From: Rhynchonema sp. JSB1_4
Taxonomy: Eukaryota > Nematoda > Chromadorea > Monhysterida > Xyalidae
Reading direction: 5' to 3'
DNA: 64,000 bases
Assembly: GCA_030248065.1 (NCBI GenBank)
Contig: JASAMV010005084.1
Coordinates: 1 to 64,000 of the forward strand
In this document: positions 24,041-47,644 of the stretch, in pieces
Numbering within the stretch: position 1 is the stretch's first letter
Layout of the letters: every line of letters starts with the position of its first letter
The notes under the pieces: generated by a model
Told to the model about the DNA's origin: nothing
The model's input: only the letters and a program-made list of their open reading frames with translations
Database searches by the model: none
Made by a program: the position numbers and the translations under genes

Positions 24041-24132
24041 TGTGTTGTTATTTGTTTTAACTGAAATATTGTACATTATTCATCAGCAATGGGTATAAAT
24101 CCTTTTGCGAGTAAATAGATTTGGTTTTGTTT

Positions 24133-24829
24133 GCAGCTTCATCGACAACCTTTTTCTTTGGCTGCTCCTAGTCTGAGTCCGAATCACTAGATCCGCTGCT
24201 GCTGTTGTCGTTCGATTTTCGTTTCGTACCAGCAAACTTGTCGTTGTTGTTGCTCTTGCGTTTCGCTTTCTGGCGTTGCCGTTTCGCGCGTCGCGTCTCT
24301 CTGCGTTGCGCGGCCCGCGCCCGTTGACGCTGTTCCTCCGCACGTTCCTCTGGATCGGTCGAGACCTCGGAATCGGAGGAGGAGGAAGAACTGCATCTGC
24401 CACTCGAACTCGAACTGTTTGACGACGCGTCAGACTCTTTCGATCGTTTGGCGGTGGACTTCGTGGGCGTTGTTGTTGTTTCGCCTGGGATTTGGCCTGG
24501 CCAGTACAGGAATCTTGGGCAATCTTATGTGCTTACTGTAAACTGACAAAAAAGCACAAAGAACAACAATGCAAATCGCTCAACAACATACCTTTCTTCT
24601 CAGCGTCAGATTTCTCTTCAGTTGCATCTTTCTGCGTCGGTGGAGGAAGAGTGGCCGAGAGCGCAGCTGCTTTCTTCCCATCCTCACCAACGCAATACGA
24701 ATTTCTCACCGTCGAATGGCAGCATTTGTAGCCCCATTGACCAGCCTTGAAGAACGAGCCTAAAGGATGTGATATTTTAACCAAGGAACAACGGAGCTTG
24801 CAAAATCAATCAACATTTCCAGCCTTATA
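24133..24829 (-). pseudogene. Inverted SLU7 fragment
   Basis: On the minus strand this reproduces SLU7 from the end of exon 7 (18063) through exon 8 and the intron to the middle of exon 9 (about 18785), with small changes. No start or complete domain remains, so it cannot make SLU7. It abuts the direct copy beginning at 24831, forming a palindrome-like junction. Confidence 0.92.
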
Positions 24830-24830
24830 C

Positions 24831-25235
24831 ACCGCGCGGGCCGCGCAACGCAGAGAGACGCGACGCGCGAAACGGCAACGCCAGAAAGCGAAACGCAAGA
24901 GCAACAACAACGACAAGTTTGCTGGTACGAAACGAAAATCGAACGACAATGGCAGCAGCGAATCTGGCGATTCGGACTCAGACCAGGAGCAGCCAAAAAA
25001 AAAGAAAAAGATTGTCGATGAAGCTGCAGAATTAGAACGGGCGTTGGAGCGAGCGCGAAAGGCGGAAGCGCACGGCGAGGAAATACTGAAACTCGGGGAC
25101 CGTGCTCGACCGTACAACAGTCATTATGATGTCAAGGCACCGACTGACCACGACATGGAAGCCTATCGAATGACAAAGAGTCACTTCGATGACCCGATGG
25201 CTGCGTACGTGCAGGACAAACGCAAAAACAAGTGA
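24831..25235 (+). pseudogene. SLU7 C-terminal fragment (direct copy)
   Basis: Matches the last two thirds of SLU7 exon 9 (from about 18590) and keeps the frame to the same stop at 25233-25235, with few changes (for example a Lys to Gln near the end). It has no upstream exons in this orientation. The rest of the direct copy continues to about 26740 and contains the functional DPM2 gene. Confidence 0.9.
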
Positions 25236-25633
25236 TTTTGGGTTGGTAAATGTATAGAAATTATAATTATCCAATTTTGATTCTTGTTGTCATGTGTACA
25301 GTATGCTACTCTTGTATCTGCGTCGTTGTTGTCAGTTGTTTGAATTATGTGTGCTGTCCTTTTTGGTTTCTTTCCAATTAGTGTTTGTGCACGCACGCAC
25401 GCAGTGATCTAAAATCAAGGCACCTTCACTATTGCTCTTGGTGGCACTTTCATTGCACATGTGAGTTATTTGGCAAGAAAAATAATTACCCACGTGTACA
25501 TAAAAAAAGTAAAACACCCAAAAGAGAAGAAATGGTTATGCATTATTCGAGGAGACCTGAAGATTCACACAGCCTTCACATGCAAAGGAATAAAAGAAAA
25601 AGACCAAGCGTGAGAGATTCACCAAAATGTTTG

Positions 25634-26914
25634 TCACTGAGTCTTCAACTTTCTGGATGACACAAGCCGTCTGCGCTGTTCGTACCTCTCGATGTTGTAT
25701 ATTCGATCACGCATTCGTTCCGTGAACATTGTATAGCCGATGTAGATGCCTGACAGACAGTGAAAACATTTTCTGCGTTCCAGAAGCCAGGGTTCTGTGA
25801 TCAGTTTTAAGTTTTGTATGACAGCCTTTTTGGCAGTTGTGTCGAAAGAGCGACGTTCCTGCCCCTCGGTGATTGTAAAGGTATCCTGAATTTTTTGGCT
25901 GGGACATCTTGTGTCCTGCCTGACTTTTTGGCCAAGCGTATCTGACACCTAAGTGGTGCTAAAATTAGCAAAAACCGACCTTGCGCCCTAAATTTGCAAG
26001 CAATGGTCTGTAAGTCGAGCACCACCCCAAAAATGTCATTTTTTCACTATCTCAAAAGTAATTTTCTTCAAACTACATTGCAAATTGGAGTGCTTCAGTC
26101 TCGAGGCACTTCATAGGGTCTCCTGCTTTTTTGGGGATCGTGCCGCCACCCCCAGGCGGATATCTGTTATCCTGAATTGTCGGCCAGGATCAGAGGCATC
26201 CTGACTTTGATTTCTAAACGACACCGCTGCTTTCTGGACTTCAGCACTGACGATGGTTTGGTGCACCGCGGATTGGAAACACAAGTTAACCGAAACATCA
26301 CAAATTTCCGCGTGACACCAGCAGATGTCAGTTAGAAAGTTCGACAGCAAACTTACCAACAATACCGACACACAATATGCCAACCAGACATGGTATAATG
26401 ACGGCGTATTTGCGATTAGGGAATGGTAGCAATTTGGCGTGCTCTTTGTCCACAAATGGCTGAAATGATCAGTTACTTACGGGAAACTTACGAATGTTGA
26501 AAGGGATATTTTAGGACAGTTTTAAAGCGAAAATGATTCGGTTAAAGCATAACATGAAATAGGACGACTCAAAACGCAATATGCGAGACCGTGATTTCTA
26601 CACAAAAAACCTTCCACAGGAAATAATAATTGGCGAAAATCCAACTCACCAGAACTATCAACCACAGCGTGTAATATACGGCGGACAAAACCACGAACCC
26701 GCAGACTGCGTATCCGATCCAACGCTGAGACTTTCGGAACACGCTTTCTTGCTGTGGTGCCTGAAACATTATAAAGTAGAAAAAGAACAAATACAAACTG
26801 AACAAACGATCGAATGCGTTGAAAGTGAAATCGAACCTGTTCATTCCTGGTGCGTCTGACCGGTTTCAGCGCACCCCAAAGCAGTGCAAGGAATGCAACA
26901 ATCACAGAGAACAT
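25634..26914 (-). CDS. DPM2: Dolichol-phosphate mannose synthase subunit 2 (DPM2)
   Basis: DPM2 is the small two-helix ER membrane protein that anchors and regulates dolichol-phosphate-mannose synthase, needed for N-glycans, GPI anchors and O-mannose. Four exons: 26837-26914, 26650-26760, 26357-26459 and 25634-25749, total 408 nt, 135 residues. The core shows helix 1 (CGFVVLSAVYYTLWLIVL), the conserved PFVD loop, and helix 2 (KYAVIIPCLVGILCVGIVG), then a basic tail. The usual protein is about 85 residues; this one has an extra N-terminal exon with a hydrophobic stretch and a longer C-terminus. The N-terminal exon is inferred from its ATG and good splice sites. Intron 3 contains a hAT-type MITE. 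It converges on SLU7. It is the only complete copy of two. Confidence 0.88.
25834..26229. mobile_element. hAT-type MITE in DPM2 intron
   Basis: Orthologous position to 19999-20291: CAGTTGTGTCG / CGACACCGCTG ends and flanking CTTTTTGG / CTTTCTGG (seven of eight match). This copy retains about 100 bp that the other has lost, including repeats of ATCCTGA. Confidence 0.85.
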
Positions 26915-27162
26915 GTTGCGAGTTTGCAGGACCTTTTGGCAAACGGCACACTTTGGTTATTCTGAAACTTCAGCTGAACCACATGTTGGAAACTTGCTTC
27001 CATGTTTACAGATAAGGAAATTAATCCCACGTTCGGGCAACCAACGTCTGAGCGCACAAGCAAAACCAAACCCGCAAAACCAAACTCGCATGAGCATTTA
27101 TACCCGTTGCTGATGAATAATGGCATACAACATTTCAGTGAAAACAAATAACAACACAAATT

Positions 27163-27474
27163 TTAAGCACTGACGACAGGATCGGAGTCTAAATCAACAA
27201 ACAGCTTCGAGACGAACTCCGCAACAGTTCTGATATCACAATCTTGCTTCTTGACTGGAATCTCCAGAGATTCCAAGTCGCTGACCAGTTTGGGCACGAA
27301 TTCCGGACCCGGACCAGGATCAGTTTCGAGGCACATTGTCAGACTGAAAATTGGTGTTTGATTGATCTGTTTCATGTGAGAATACATATTAGGAACAAGA
27401 TATATTGATGAAAATTGATAAACGCACAAGGCTGCAACTCCAAGCGCGTACACTTTCCATTCCGTGGGCGTCAT
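27163..27474 (-). CDS. Hypothetical single-helix membrane protein
   Basis: An ATG at 27474 opens a 103-residue frame. It starts with a signal-anchor-like helix (about residues 7-24, VYALGVAALC...), followed by a hydrophilic domain with an ETDPGPGPEF segment and an acidic end. The frame also runs upstream without an ATG, so an earlier exon is possible. I do not recognise the family. ETDPGPG loosely recalls a 2A-like peptide but lacks its Asn. The copy in the inverted arm is broken, so if this is a gene, this is the working copy. Confidence 0.5.
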   Translation of the reverse strand: MTPTEWKVYALGVAALCVYQFSSIYLVPNMYSHMKQINQTPIFSLTMCLETDPGPGPEFVPKLVSDLESLEIPVKKQDCDIRTVAEFVSKLFVDLDSDPVVSA

Positions 27475-28569
27475 TGAAACATTATCGGCAGTGAACGGCG
27501 CAACTTTGACGAATGTGCGCACCGCGTTCGAGAACTGATCATCGAGCGCTTTCGATCGAAGTCTGTATTATGATGTGTCATTACCCATGGGCTTGTGGCC
27601 AAAGTAACACCGAAGAATAACAAAAAAGTTTTTTATCTGTATACAGTTGATCAGGATCTGTATCTGTATACCACCGCAGCTGATCCCACAGCAGCTATCT
27701 CTGTCCCATCAATACCTGTCTATCAAACTTGTCTGCACCCCAAATCCAGTCACAACTAGCATGTGTGTGTGTATTTGTGCTACTATGGTTACAGGCGTAC
27801 CCAGTTATGGATCCAAAAACTGTTAGTCTTGTTTGTCCCGACCCGATTGTTTCTGTTGTAACCATGTGCCCGTATTTACCCACGTACCCAGTGTGACGCA
27901 TGCATGCATGCACTAACACAGCCTGGTGGCAGATAGTACACAGTACTCAAGCCCACAATGTTTGCGTGTTGGCGATCTGGTTTTCGCCATCCCGTGGGAT
28001 GGCGTTGCGCATGCATGCATGCACTAACACAGCCTGGTGGCAGATAGTACACAGTACTCAAGCCCACAATGTTTGCGTGTTGGGCTGATGCTGGTGTTTG
28101 TAAACCACAAAGCTGGACTTTTTGCCAGAATACTTAATGAATCACTCTCGTGTCTTCTACGGTATTCAGCAACCAAACTGTAATCGTCATTGGTAATGAT
28201 GGGCAGCAAACCGAGCAAGAATAAACCGAGAAAGTCGAAGGATGTTGGTGAGTGAGTGGATGAAGTATGCTGTATATATGCAAGGTGTTCGGACAGAGTA
28301 GCGGAGGACTTGCTAAATTTCTGCGCCACACAGAATATTACGCTTAGGCTTGGGAATTATACAGCCCCAAACAGACCGGCTATCAGGTGGCCGCTGCTCC
28401 CGACAAACCGCTGTTTTGCTTCCACCCTATCCCCCGCTTTTTTCTTCATGACACGTACTGTACATGCTCTAGTTCGGTCCCGTACAAGCGATCAAGAGGG
28501 CTTACACTTTACGTGTGATTGTGCGCACCATGGCCATAATGACAATATGTGCTGGAGAGTCAATCGGTA

Positions 28570-28793
28570 TAGTCCATCCATCAGCTCATGACACTTCTTG
28601 TCAGCTGAAAAGGTTGACATGATCCAGTGCTGTTTGGGTTCCGGTCGGCTTACGAAAAAGAAAAGAAAGAGAAATCGGTTTTTATTTTATTTTTGTTCGC
28701 CGTTTTCTCTGAAATTGCCTTGCGGAGGAACAATTTTTCACAACGGAACCTGAACCTCTAACACAAAAGTGCCATGAGCTGATGGACGGCCTA
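28570..28793. mobile_element. TA-flanked MITE, CCATCAGCTCATG ends
   Basis: Imperfect inverted ends of about 27 bp, both carrying CCATCAGCTCATG followed by (A/G)CACTT. The paralogous arm (about 21715) has a single TA at the same point, proving the insertion and its TA duplication. It is 224 bp. Confidence 0.9.
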
Positions 28794-28817
28794 TACTTTG
28801 CACTTCCCCGTTTGCAG

Positions 28818-29521
28818 ACACCCGCGACAATCATGGTCGAGTGACGCCCGATGGTGGATACCGAGAACGTGGCATCGTCCGATCCACATCGCTGACACCG
28901 GCAATTGTCGTCAGGGTGGTGGACGATACCGGACACGTAACCAAGGAATCGCCACAATTCTTGGCATCAAATTGGGTTGGTGACTGACGGGTGTTTTTAA
29001 GATGAGCACCAGCCAGAACGATAAGTTCCAGTGGTGATCCACCAGATGAATCGATTTTCGGTTGCCCCGGTAGGCCATATGGCATCAAAAGCTCGAACGA
29101 CGACAACGAAAATCAATTCCAGAGCACATCATGTTATGAAACATCATTACAGCAACGCACCAATCACCCGCCGTCAACGGCCGGCAGCACGAATCTGTCA
29201 GCGAGCGTGGACGAACGCAACTTCGAGCGTGGCATGCCGCCGAAATGGGCCAAACACGCGTGGGCCAACGAACACCGGGATGACGACGATCAGCATCACA
29301 GAGGCGGCAATCATCGGGATCGAGACCGCAATCGATCGCAACAGCCGCCGCGTCGTAGCAACAGTCGCGACAAGCGGCGCGGATCGTCGAGAGATCGAGA
29401 TCGAAGGGACCGGGATCGAGATCGCGATCGAAATGGTCGCCACCATCGGAGGCATTCGGACGACCGCGGTCGACGCATCCATCACGATGACGGACATGGC
29501 AGCAATCGGAGACGGCGGTAA
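28818..29521 (+). CDS. 3' exons of an unrecognised Arg/Asp-rich protein
   Basis: Two exons are visible. One begins after a TTTGCAG acceptor at 28818 (TRDNHGRVTPDGGYRERG..., to about 28975). The other begins after TTACAG at 29153 and runs to a TAA at 29519-29521. The last exon has ERNFERGMPPKWAKHAW followed by dense RD/RS/RDRN repeats, suggestive of a nuclear RNA-associated protein. Upstream exons were not found; the 28250-28565 stretch is conserved in both copies but gives no clear frame. I cannot name the family. The inverted copy at 21.1-21.7 kb lacks the end of this exon. Confidence 0.5.
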
Positions 29522-29706
29522 TCGTCAAATCATGCCACTTCGGAATTTCATACTTCTATCGTTCTATGTGCGCCCATATTCTCCGTATACGTGGCCTTTT
29601 GTTTCAACTTGGAGATTAGTACTTCAACTTCATACGGATCATCAACGCTCATCATATCGTTTTTGGTCTTCCTTGTATCTCAATCACAGTTTCATGTAGC
29701 ATGTCG

Positions 29707-29712
29707 AATAAA
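29707..29712 (+). promoter_or_regulatory. Candidate polyadenylation signal
   Basis: AATAAA about 185 bases after the stop of the RD-rich frame. Position and motif fit; there is no further evidence. Confidence 0.35.
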
Positions 29713-30012
29713 ATGTGAAATTCAGAGCCGGACTATGAGACTCAGTGTTAGGGTCCTTCATTGATTTCCAATGCGCACACAAAGAAACACGCAGGTACCA
29801 AAGCGGTCAGCTAGGCGTGAAATTCGTAACAGCATTATGGCCAAACAAAAGACAACTGGTTGCCAACACAAATGACAGAAACATGCTACTATTGTCTTTC
29901 AGCGTTTTCCTCTCATTTTCGTAGACAGCCCAGTATTATAGTCCGTTCATGAATACTGTGTTGTAGGTAACGAATGCACGACTAGATGAAATTTGAGTGA
30001 CCTACTCAAATT

Positions 30013-31547
30013 ATGGGCAACTCGGAGAGCAGTGGCGATGAACGGCACCGCGACCGTCGTAATACGGCACCGGCGCGTGGCAGCGCTCGACCGCGACCGA
30101 AGAGTGTTTCATTCTCGACACGCAATCAAGTCAAATCACCCTCGCCGCCGCCATCGCGATATGTGCGCCGTTCGCCACCGCGCCGACAGACTCAAGGCAC
30201 ACCGCGGTCGGCATTGTCACCCCGAGGTCGACCGCAGTCGTCGCGCTCACCGCAGCCGCGACGTCGGTCCGCATCGCCACCGCGGTCGAGCTATTCACCA
30301 CGAGGTCGACGTCGAAACTCGATGTCGCCGCCGCGATACAGAAATGGGGGGCCGCAGCGGAATGGGAGTGGATATCTGAGGAAGGAACCCACAACGATCA
30401 GATATGTCGAAGAGAAACCACCGCGACGCAACTTGAACACATACGATGAGTATGACGGTAAAGTGCTTGTCGTTAGGAGACCATGTATCTGGAATTGTTC
30501 GAGATAGAGAAATGCCCAATTCAGAGCACGGCCATCGAATCAAACCGCGTGAGCCCCGCGGCGATCGTCCGCCGACCAGTCGCCGACCGCAGGTCGAGCC
30601 ACCACGCGAGGAGGTGGTGTACGTGCGACAACAGGGCACGCCACACGAGGACGACGAGAAAGCACGCGAAGCGCGCCGATTGGCGGCCGAACGCGTCAAA
30701 CAGTACAAGGACACACAACGACCGCAAACGACGTTGGAACGACAGGAGACCGTGCCGTCGCTGAGAGTGACCACGGCCGCCGACAGTGAGTTCAGATTGG
30801 ATCACCATATCGAAGGGGTCGAAACGACTTCATGTATCCAGATAATGAAAACTTATAACTGTTCCAGCACCCCGCAAGCCGATCAACTACGAAATGCAGA
30901 AACTGGCGCCGAAGACGCACAAGAAGAACGTCGAGATGGACTATCTGATGCCGAACTACGTACCGTCGGATCAGGAGGACTCGGACAGCGACGACGACGG
31001 TCATCAACCGGCACCGCAACAACAGCAACAACGCAGCGCACCGCCGGCATCGAGCCAGTCGGACGCGCCGCGACCGGTCGATTCGGCGCCGCCGGCGCTC
31101 GACTACGACGAAACGTCGTTCTCGGTGCCACAAACGGCGCCGTCCACCACACGACCGGTGTCGTCGCGCGGTCGCGACCACCCGCCGTCCGATTATGCGC
31201 CCGTGTTGGATGACAGTGGATACGGCGATGACGACGACCACAACAACACCGGCTACAACAACAACAACAACAACAATCGGCCGACGACCGGCGCCACGAA
31301 CCGAGAGGCGCCGCAGGCCGGTCGCTGGGTGCGGGCGAAGCCGCGCGACTTTGACAAACCGCGACACCCGAACGAACATCCGCCGTTGGAGTGGGAACGC
31401 AATCGCGATCGCGAGAAGGTCGTTGAGGGCAAGCGAGTGGTGTCGAACACACGGAAACCACCGCCGAAACAGTGGAAACACACCGCCGATCCGATCAGCA
31501 AGAAACCGCAGTGGCATTCGGACTTTCTCACTGATGACTATTATTGA
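30013..31547 (+). CDS. RS-rich, low-complexity protein
   Basis: Three exons (30013-30457, 30525-30785, 30868-31547) join in frame to 1386 nt, 461 residues. The N-terminal 110 residues are Arg/Ser/Pro-rich with SPR/SPP repeats, as in SR-type RNA-processing proteins. A charged helix-prone segment follows (EKAREARRLAAERVKQY), then a stretch with Gln, Pro, Ser and poly-Asn runs. The C-terminus is Trp/Pro-rich (PPKQWKHTADP) and ends in DDYY. No folded domain or RRM is seen, so the function is open. The start is the first ATG in the frame. GC content is high compared with the flanks, typical of coding sequence here. Confidence 0.8.
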
Positions 31548-32189
31548 ACTTTAGCTGTTTGACAGGAAGCCTGTATGGTTCAGGTGTTCGTGTTGAGCGG
31601 CTTTCTGTATATATCATAGCTTGTCAAACACCGTTTTCAGTTGCGTTTCTGATATGTACAGGGTAGTCCAAAAATAGTAACTCATTAGGATGATGCACAG
31701 GAAATATGCATGCAAATCGGTTTCAGGCCTGCAACAACTTCTACAATACCAGAGGTTGTCAGACACGGGAATCCGAATACATATCGGCTCTATTTGTTGG
31801 TCCGGTCATTTTATGTCGAATACAGTAAATGGGACCAGGTCCATTTCGAATCCAGACTCGACTAGCCCTACTTTCTGGACTCAGGACACCGGAAACGCCG
31901 ATATTTGGATTCCCCGAAAACCGCCTTGAACACATCATTTGTCCCAACTGAGGTCCGTATGAAGTACATGCACTTCCTGTGCACCATCCTTTAGTTGTGC
32001 AAGTATTGCTAAACCACGTATAGCGATTTGATCAGGTAACTGTTGTTGTCAATCTTTCAAAGTCATTGTACTGCCGTACAAGGCAGTGTCCACCACTTAT
32101 CGTCTCTAAGTCAAGCATTTTTCTCACTGCGATAAATTAGTAAGGTTAACTTTTAAAACGTGCTGAAGATCTTGGTTTGTTGAACAAAC
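31548..32189. other. Intergenic sequence
   Basis: There is no gene. A CAGGGTAGTCCAAAAATAG stretch at about 31660 looks transposon-like, but no matching second end was found. Confidence 0.4.
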
Positions 32190-34775
32190 TCACAATTTTT
32201 TCAATCTCTCAAACACCAATTGGCGTCGATGTTTGTCCTGTTCGGTTGAGTCCACTTTTGGCACACGGACCACACTGCTGCTGCTGCCTGCTGATGTTTC
32301 GTCATCGGGTGGCTGAAAGAAAATTGCAACTCGAAACTAGCTCGAGAACAGAATTGTGACGATTGTGAATCAAAACCATGGAAAGGGAGCCAAAGAAGCT
32401 AAAAATCCAACACATTGAAAATCGTCACCCCACGCGCAAACAACCGTCATCGAGGAAAATGAATGGTCACGAGCCAATATCCAACCTCTGGATCGGGGTA
32501 ATCGACCGTTTGATCAGAAGCCGCGTAAAACGCCATCAGTTTTTGCACATCAAAATCTTTGTCATTCAACTGGCCCGACACGGCCAACTTGACTCGTTTG
32601 GTCAACACTTCGCAAAGAATTCCTGAAGAAAGTCGACAAAAAAATCAGACCGGGGAATGATGAAACTCACGCACCCAGTCTTGTCTGACTGATGTTTCAG
32701 TATAGCGATCAATAGAGCTATTTAACAAGCGGTTTCTTGCCTTGCACACGATCCCAACTTTTTGACGAGTGCTGCTCTGAGTCGGGTCCAGGGTCGAGTT
32801 CAGTCTTCGACAACGGTTTCGCATCGATGATCAGAGGCGGTCTCCTGCCAGTCGACGATGACGATTTCAGTTTGGCGCGTATTGCGTCCAAATTTTGGGT
32901 TCCCCGATTTGCTTTTTGATCGACAGGTGAGTTTCTCGTATTCGCTGACGTTGACCTTGGTGGCGATTTTACATTGGCGCTGCTTTCGGCGTTGATTTGG
33001 AGATCTTTGACGGCGGAGAGAACCTGTTGCTCGGAGAATACAATCTCGCGACCAGGTGGCAGGTGGCGACTGAAAGAAGTGACTTTTTGTCACGTTCTGC
33101 TGTATTATGGTTCGAGCTGTCTCTGATGGTTCTCGCAGCGTACAACTTTGTTTCGATTATGAAAACTCCTCGAGACATTAGAAAAGCATCGCAAAATTGT
33201 CCGACGTAAATGTGAGTCGCAGAACATTTTCAGTCTGTTGCAAGCCACATCAAGTTGCCGGTTTTGTTGCCTTCTGTTATGATGTTTAGATTTGGTTCGA
33301 CGAACTGAAATCATCTAAAATACCGAACATTTGCCGTTTTTTTTCACTACGTTTACAGACAGAATCATAATTCTGCTCGTTAACGTAGTTCAGCTGATTA
33401 CGCAACAGCAACACGCGCACACAAAACCACAGCAGGTTCACCTGTCAGTCACGTCCAGACATTTTATCTCAAGTGACGTGGAGCGTTCACCGGCTATCCA
33501 CAACGGCTCAGGCGGCAGTTGGTTCTGGAACAAAAGAATAAAGTGAACCAAGCTAATGATCACCAGACAACCACAGAGCTGGCAGTTGAGCTCAGTCAGA
33601 CAAAGTACCACATCGTCTGAACAGGGTGTAACTGTTCGTTAAGTATCGATGATAGCAGTATTAACTACGTATCTCTAATGTAGCGGTTGCACCGGAATTG
33701 TAGAAATTTATGTACTGGGGGTCCACTAGCATCTTCAGCAGCATTCAGCCCACTGACCTTGATATGCTCGAATCTTTTGTAGCACAAATCGGAGCAGAAT
33801 CGATTCCTCTCGGTCACATCAAACAGCCTTCGATTGCTGATCTTGTATTGTTGTTGTCGGCTGTGTTTGTCCAGCTGCATCGCACACAGCGGATAGCCGC
33901 ACAGACCTGCCAGTTGACGTTCTTCGGCAATGTCACCAAATGTGCTGCTGTCAAGTGGTTGCAGCTGGAAATATTATTGAACAGAACCAGATTGTGATTG
34001 CACATTACGACCGAACGTCGGCACAAGGGTACAAACGCCGAACCTGCCCGAGGTCAACCTGCGTGTGCCACCGTGCACACCAAATTCGGCGAACAATCTC
34101 CAACGTCCGGACGTCCACGTCCGTCGTACAGACTGGAGATGCCGACCGCGCAAGTCATCGGGTTTTCGGAATCGGGAACGACTAAGTCGACGTCTCGTTC
34201 CCGCGTTGAGCACCCAGTCGACACCCTACTCGACCTTGGCCACAACACCTATGCCAACTACTACAGCAGGCTCCTGTCAATATCCAACGACAGCCACCTC
34301 AACCCCGGACCACCATCGAAGTACCCTTGCGCAGTGTGCAACAGCGCAGTTCGCAACAACACCGCCTCAGTCCTGTGCAACACCTGCTTCAAATGGGTAC
34401 ATGCTTCCCGGGCCCGTAACTGTGCCAAACTGACTGACCAAACGTCGGCACAATGATGATGTGTGTGTGAAAATCGTGTAACTGCTACCAAATTTGCGGT
34501 GCCAATGTACTGAAGGTGCCTTGCTGCGTGGTCAGTCCGTGAAAACAAGAGGGTAACTAATAGGTCCTGACACATGTAGTTTGGATGCCATTGTGAAGCT
34601 TCAGCTTGCATATTCAACCAAGCATCGAACCAACCAATCTGTGCATTTCCTCCCAGGTCATCACATCGTAGTCCATAATCTCCATCATCGTCGATGACAC
34701 CAACTTTCGCAAACGAACGATCTCTAATTCTGTGCGTTCGTCAGATGGTTTCGCATCGGAAGATGCTTCCTCCAT
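32190..34775 (-). CDS. RPAP2: RNA polymerase II-associated protein 2 / Rtr1-type CTD phosphatase
   Basis: RPAP2/Rtr1 binds RNA polymerase II and acts on Ser5-phosphorylated CTD; it also helps polymerase assembly and import. Six exons: 34635-34775, 33758-33964, 33442-33524, 32750-33069, 32486-32622 and 32190-32312. They total 1011 nt in frame, 336 residues. Exon 2 carries the diagnostic zinc-binding region: EERQLAGLCGYPLC, then YKISNRRLFDVTERNRFCSDLCYKR, giving the C...C...C...C set typical of the Rtr1 domain. It is followed by LPPEPLW, the usual continuation. The C-terminal half is Ser/Lys-rich and poorly conserved. The exon 4 donor (GTGTGC) is inferred from phase. Intron 1 contains an antisense retrotransposon fragment. 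Confidence 0.9.
34027..34453 (+). mobile_element. Non-LTR retrotransposon ORF fragment with PHD-like finger
   Basis: The plus-strand frame holds HLNPGPP, then YPCAVCNSAV...VLCNTCFKWVH. This is the N-terminal layout of CR1/STR-type non-LTR elements: a remnant 2A-like NPGP motif directly before a PHD-type zinc finger. No reverse transcriptase remains. The 427-bp insert is flanked by an 18-bp near-perfect duplication (17 of 18), with GAACGTCGGCACAA / AAACGTCGGCACAA cores, at 34009-34026 and 34436-34453. It sits antisense in RPAP2 intron 1. Confidence 0.8.
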
Positions 34776-35594
34776 TTTCTGACAAGATTAACGATTGACC
34801 GCAACTTATGGAATCACGCACGTGGTCACACTTCATTTCTTGCGATGTACAATGCACCATGGTGCACTACGGTGAAAACCGTAGTCTTTCCCGGATCCCA
34901 TTCAGTTGCACAGCGATTTATCGAGAGAATTTATTCGGGAGTGAGCAAGCCAAAATAATGATGGTGACAAGAGCACGTGGGTCCACAATTGATTTAAAGT
35001 CAAACTGACACTTATGACATTTTTAAATTTTGTTTATGATTATTAGGTTACACAACATAGCGGTGAGATTCCACAATGAAACGGTTATTATTATTGAAAA
35101 GCAAATTCATTTGGCTAAGTATTGTGCATCGAAAATATAGAGGTATTGAAACAAAGGTGAGAAAGGGTAGAAAACAAATTGTACAATTTCTCAAAGCCAA
35201 GATTATACCATGCATCATCAAATGATTATTATGTAACGGAAATTGTGAGATTAACAGAAAACAAATCATAGAACTGAAACCGTGAAGGCATAGGGATTCG
35301 CATTTGGACCCGGAAATATAACACCAAAAGAGTGACATCGTAAATATGCAATAATGACGAATAACAACAACATCTGACCCATCAAACAACTAGATAACAA
35401 CACGCCACATTGCAAACACAGCACACAACCGCAGCATAAGAAATCACGACGAGAACAGACAGAAAATCAAGAACCCTAAAAATCAGTAATGCAGATGAAA
35501 TTAAAGTATTGCACCAACGGAGTGAACAAGATGAATAATGATTAGAGTAGTTTATCATACATGCGCACTCGATGGCACATGATAATCATCGAAT
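34776..35594. other. Intergenic sequence between RPAP2 and the ABC transporter gene
   Basis: About 820 bp, A/T-rich. It would hold the ABCC gene's 3' UTR and the RPAP2 promoter, both minus-strand. I see no element ends or further ORF of interest. Confidence 0.5.

Positions 35595-47644
<12,050 letters not shown>

Larger units (their letters stand above)
21098..24132 (-). repeat. Inverted copy of 27085-29370
   Basis: Reading the minus strand here reproduces 27.1-29.4 kb with a few per cent divergence. It covers the RD-rich gene's 3' exons, the block containing FCATQNITLRLGN on the other strand, and the small membrane protein ORF. Differences are clean insertions: the elements at 22227-22529 and 22564-23283 are only in this arm, and that at 28570-28793 only in the other. 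The left junction with DPM2 exon 2 is at 21097-21102. The right junction with an inverted SLU7 fragment is at about 24105-24133. Confidence 0.92.

Noticed and set aside
24747..25235. A second functional SLU7 gene
   Set aside because: Only part of the last exon is present in sense, preceded by an inverted fragment. The zinc knuckle and core are missing.
27300..27340. 2A-like ribosome-skipping peptide in the small membrane ORF
   Set aside because: ETDPGPG lacks the required Asn-Pro-Gly-Pro core, so skipping is unlikely.
29085..29528. Asp/Cys-rich minus-strand ORF of 147 codons
   Set aside because: Reverse-strand shadow of the RD-rich exon; its composition is the complement of Arg/Asp codons.
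30295..31517. Long minus-strand ORFs (up to 241 codons)
   Set aside because: Antisense of the RS-rich gene; codon periodicity and splice sites fit the plus strand.
31655..31950. Possible mariner end CAGGGTAGTCCAAAAATAG
   Set aside because: No matching inverted end or TA/8-bp duplication was found within 1 kb.
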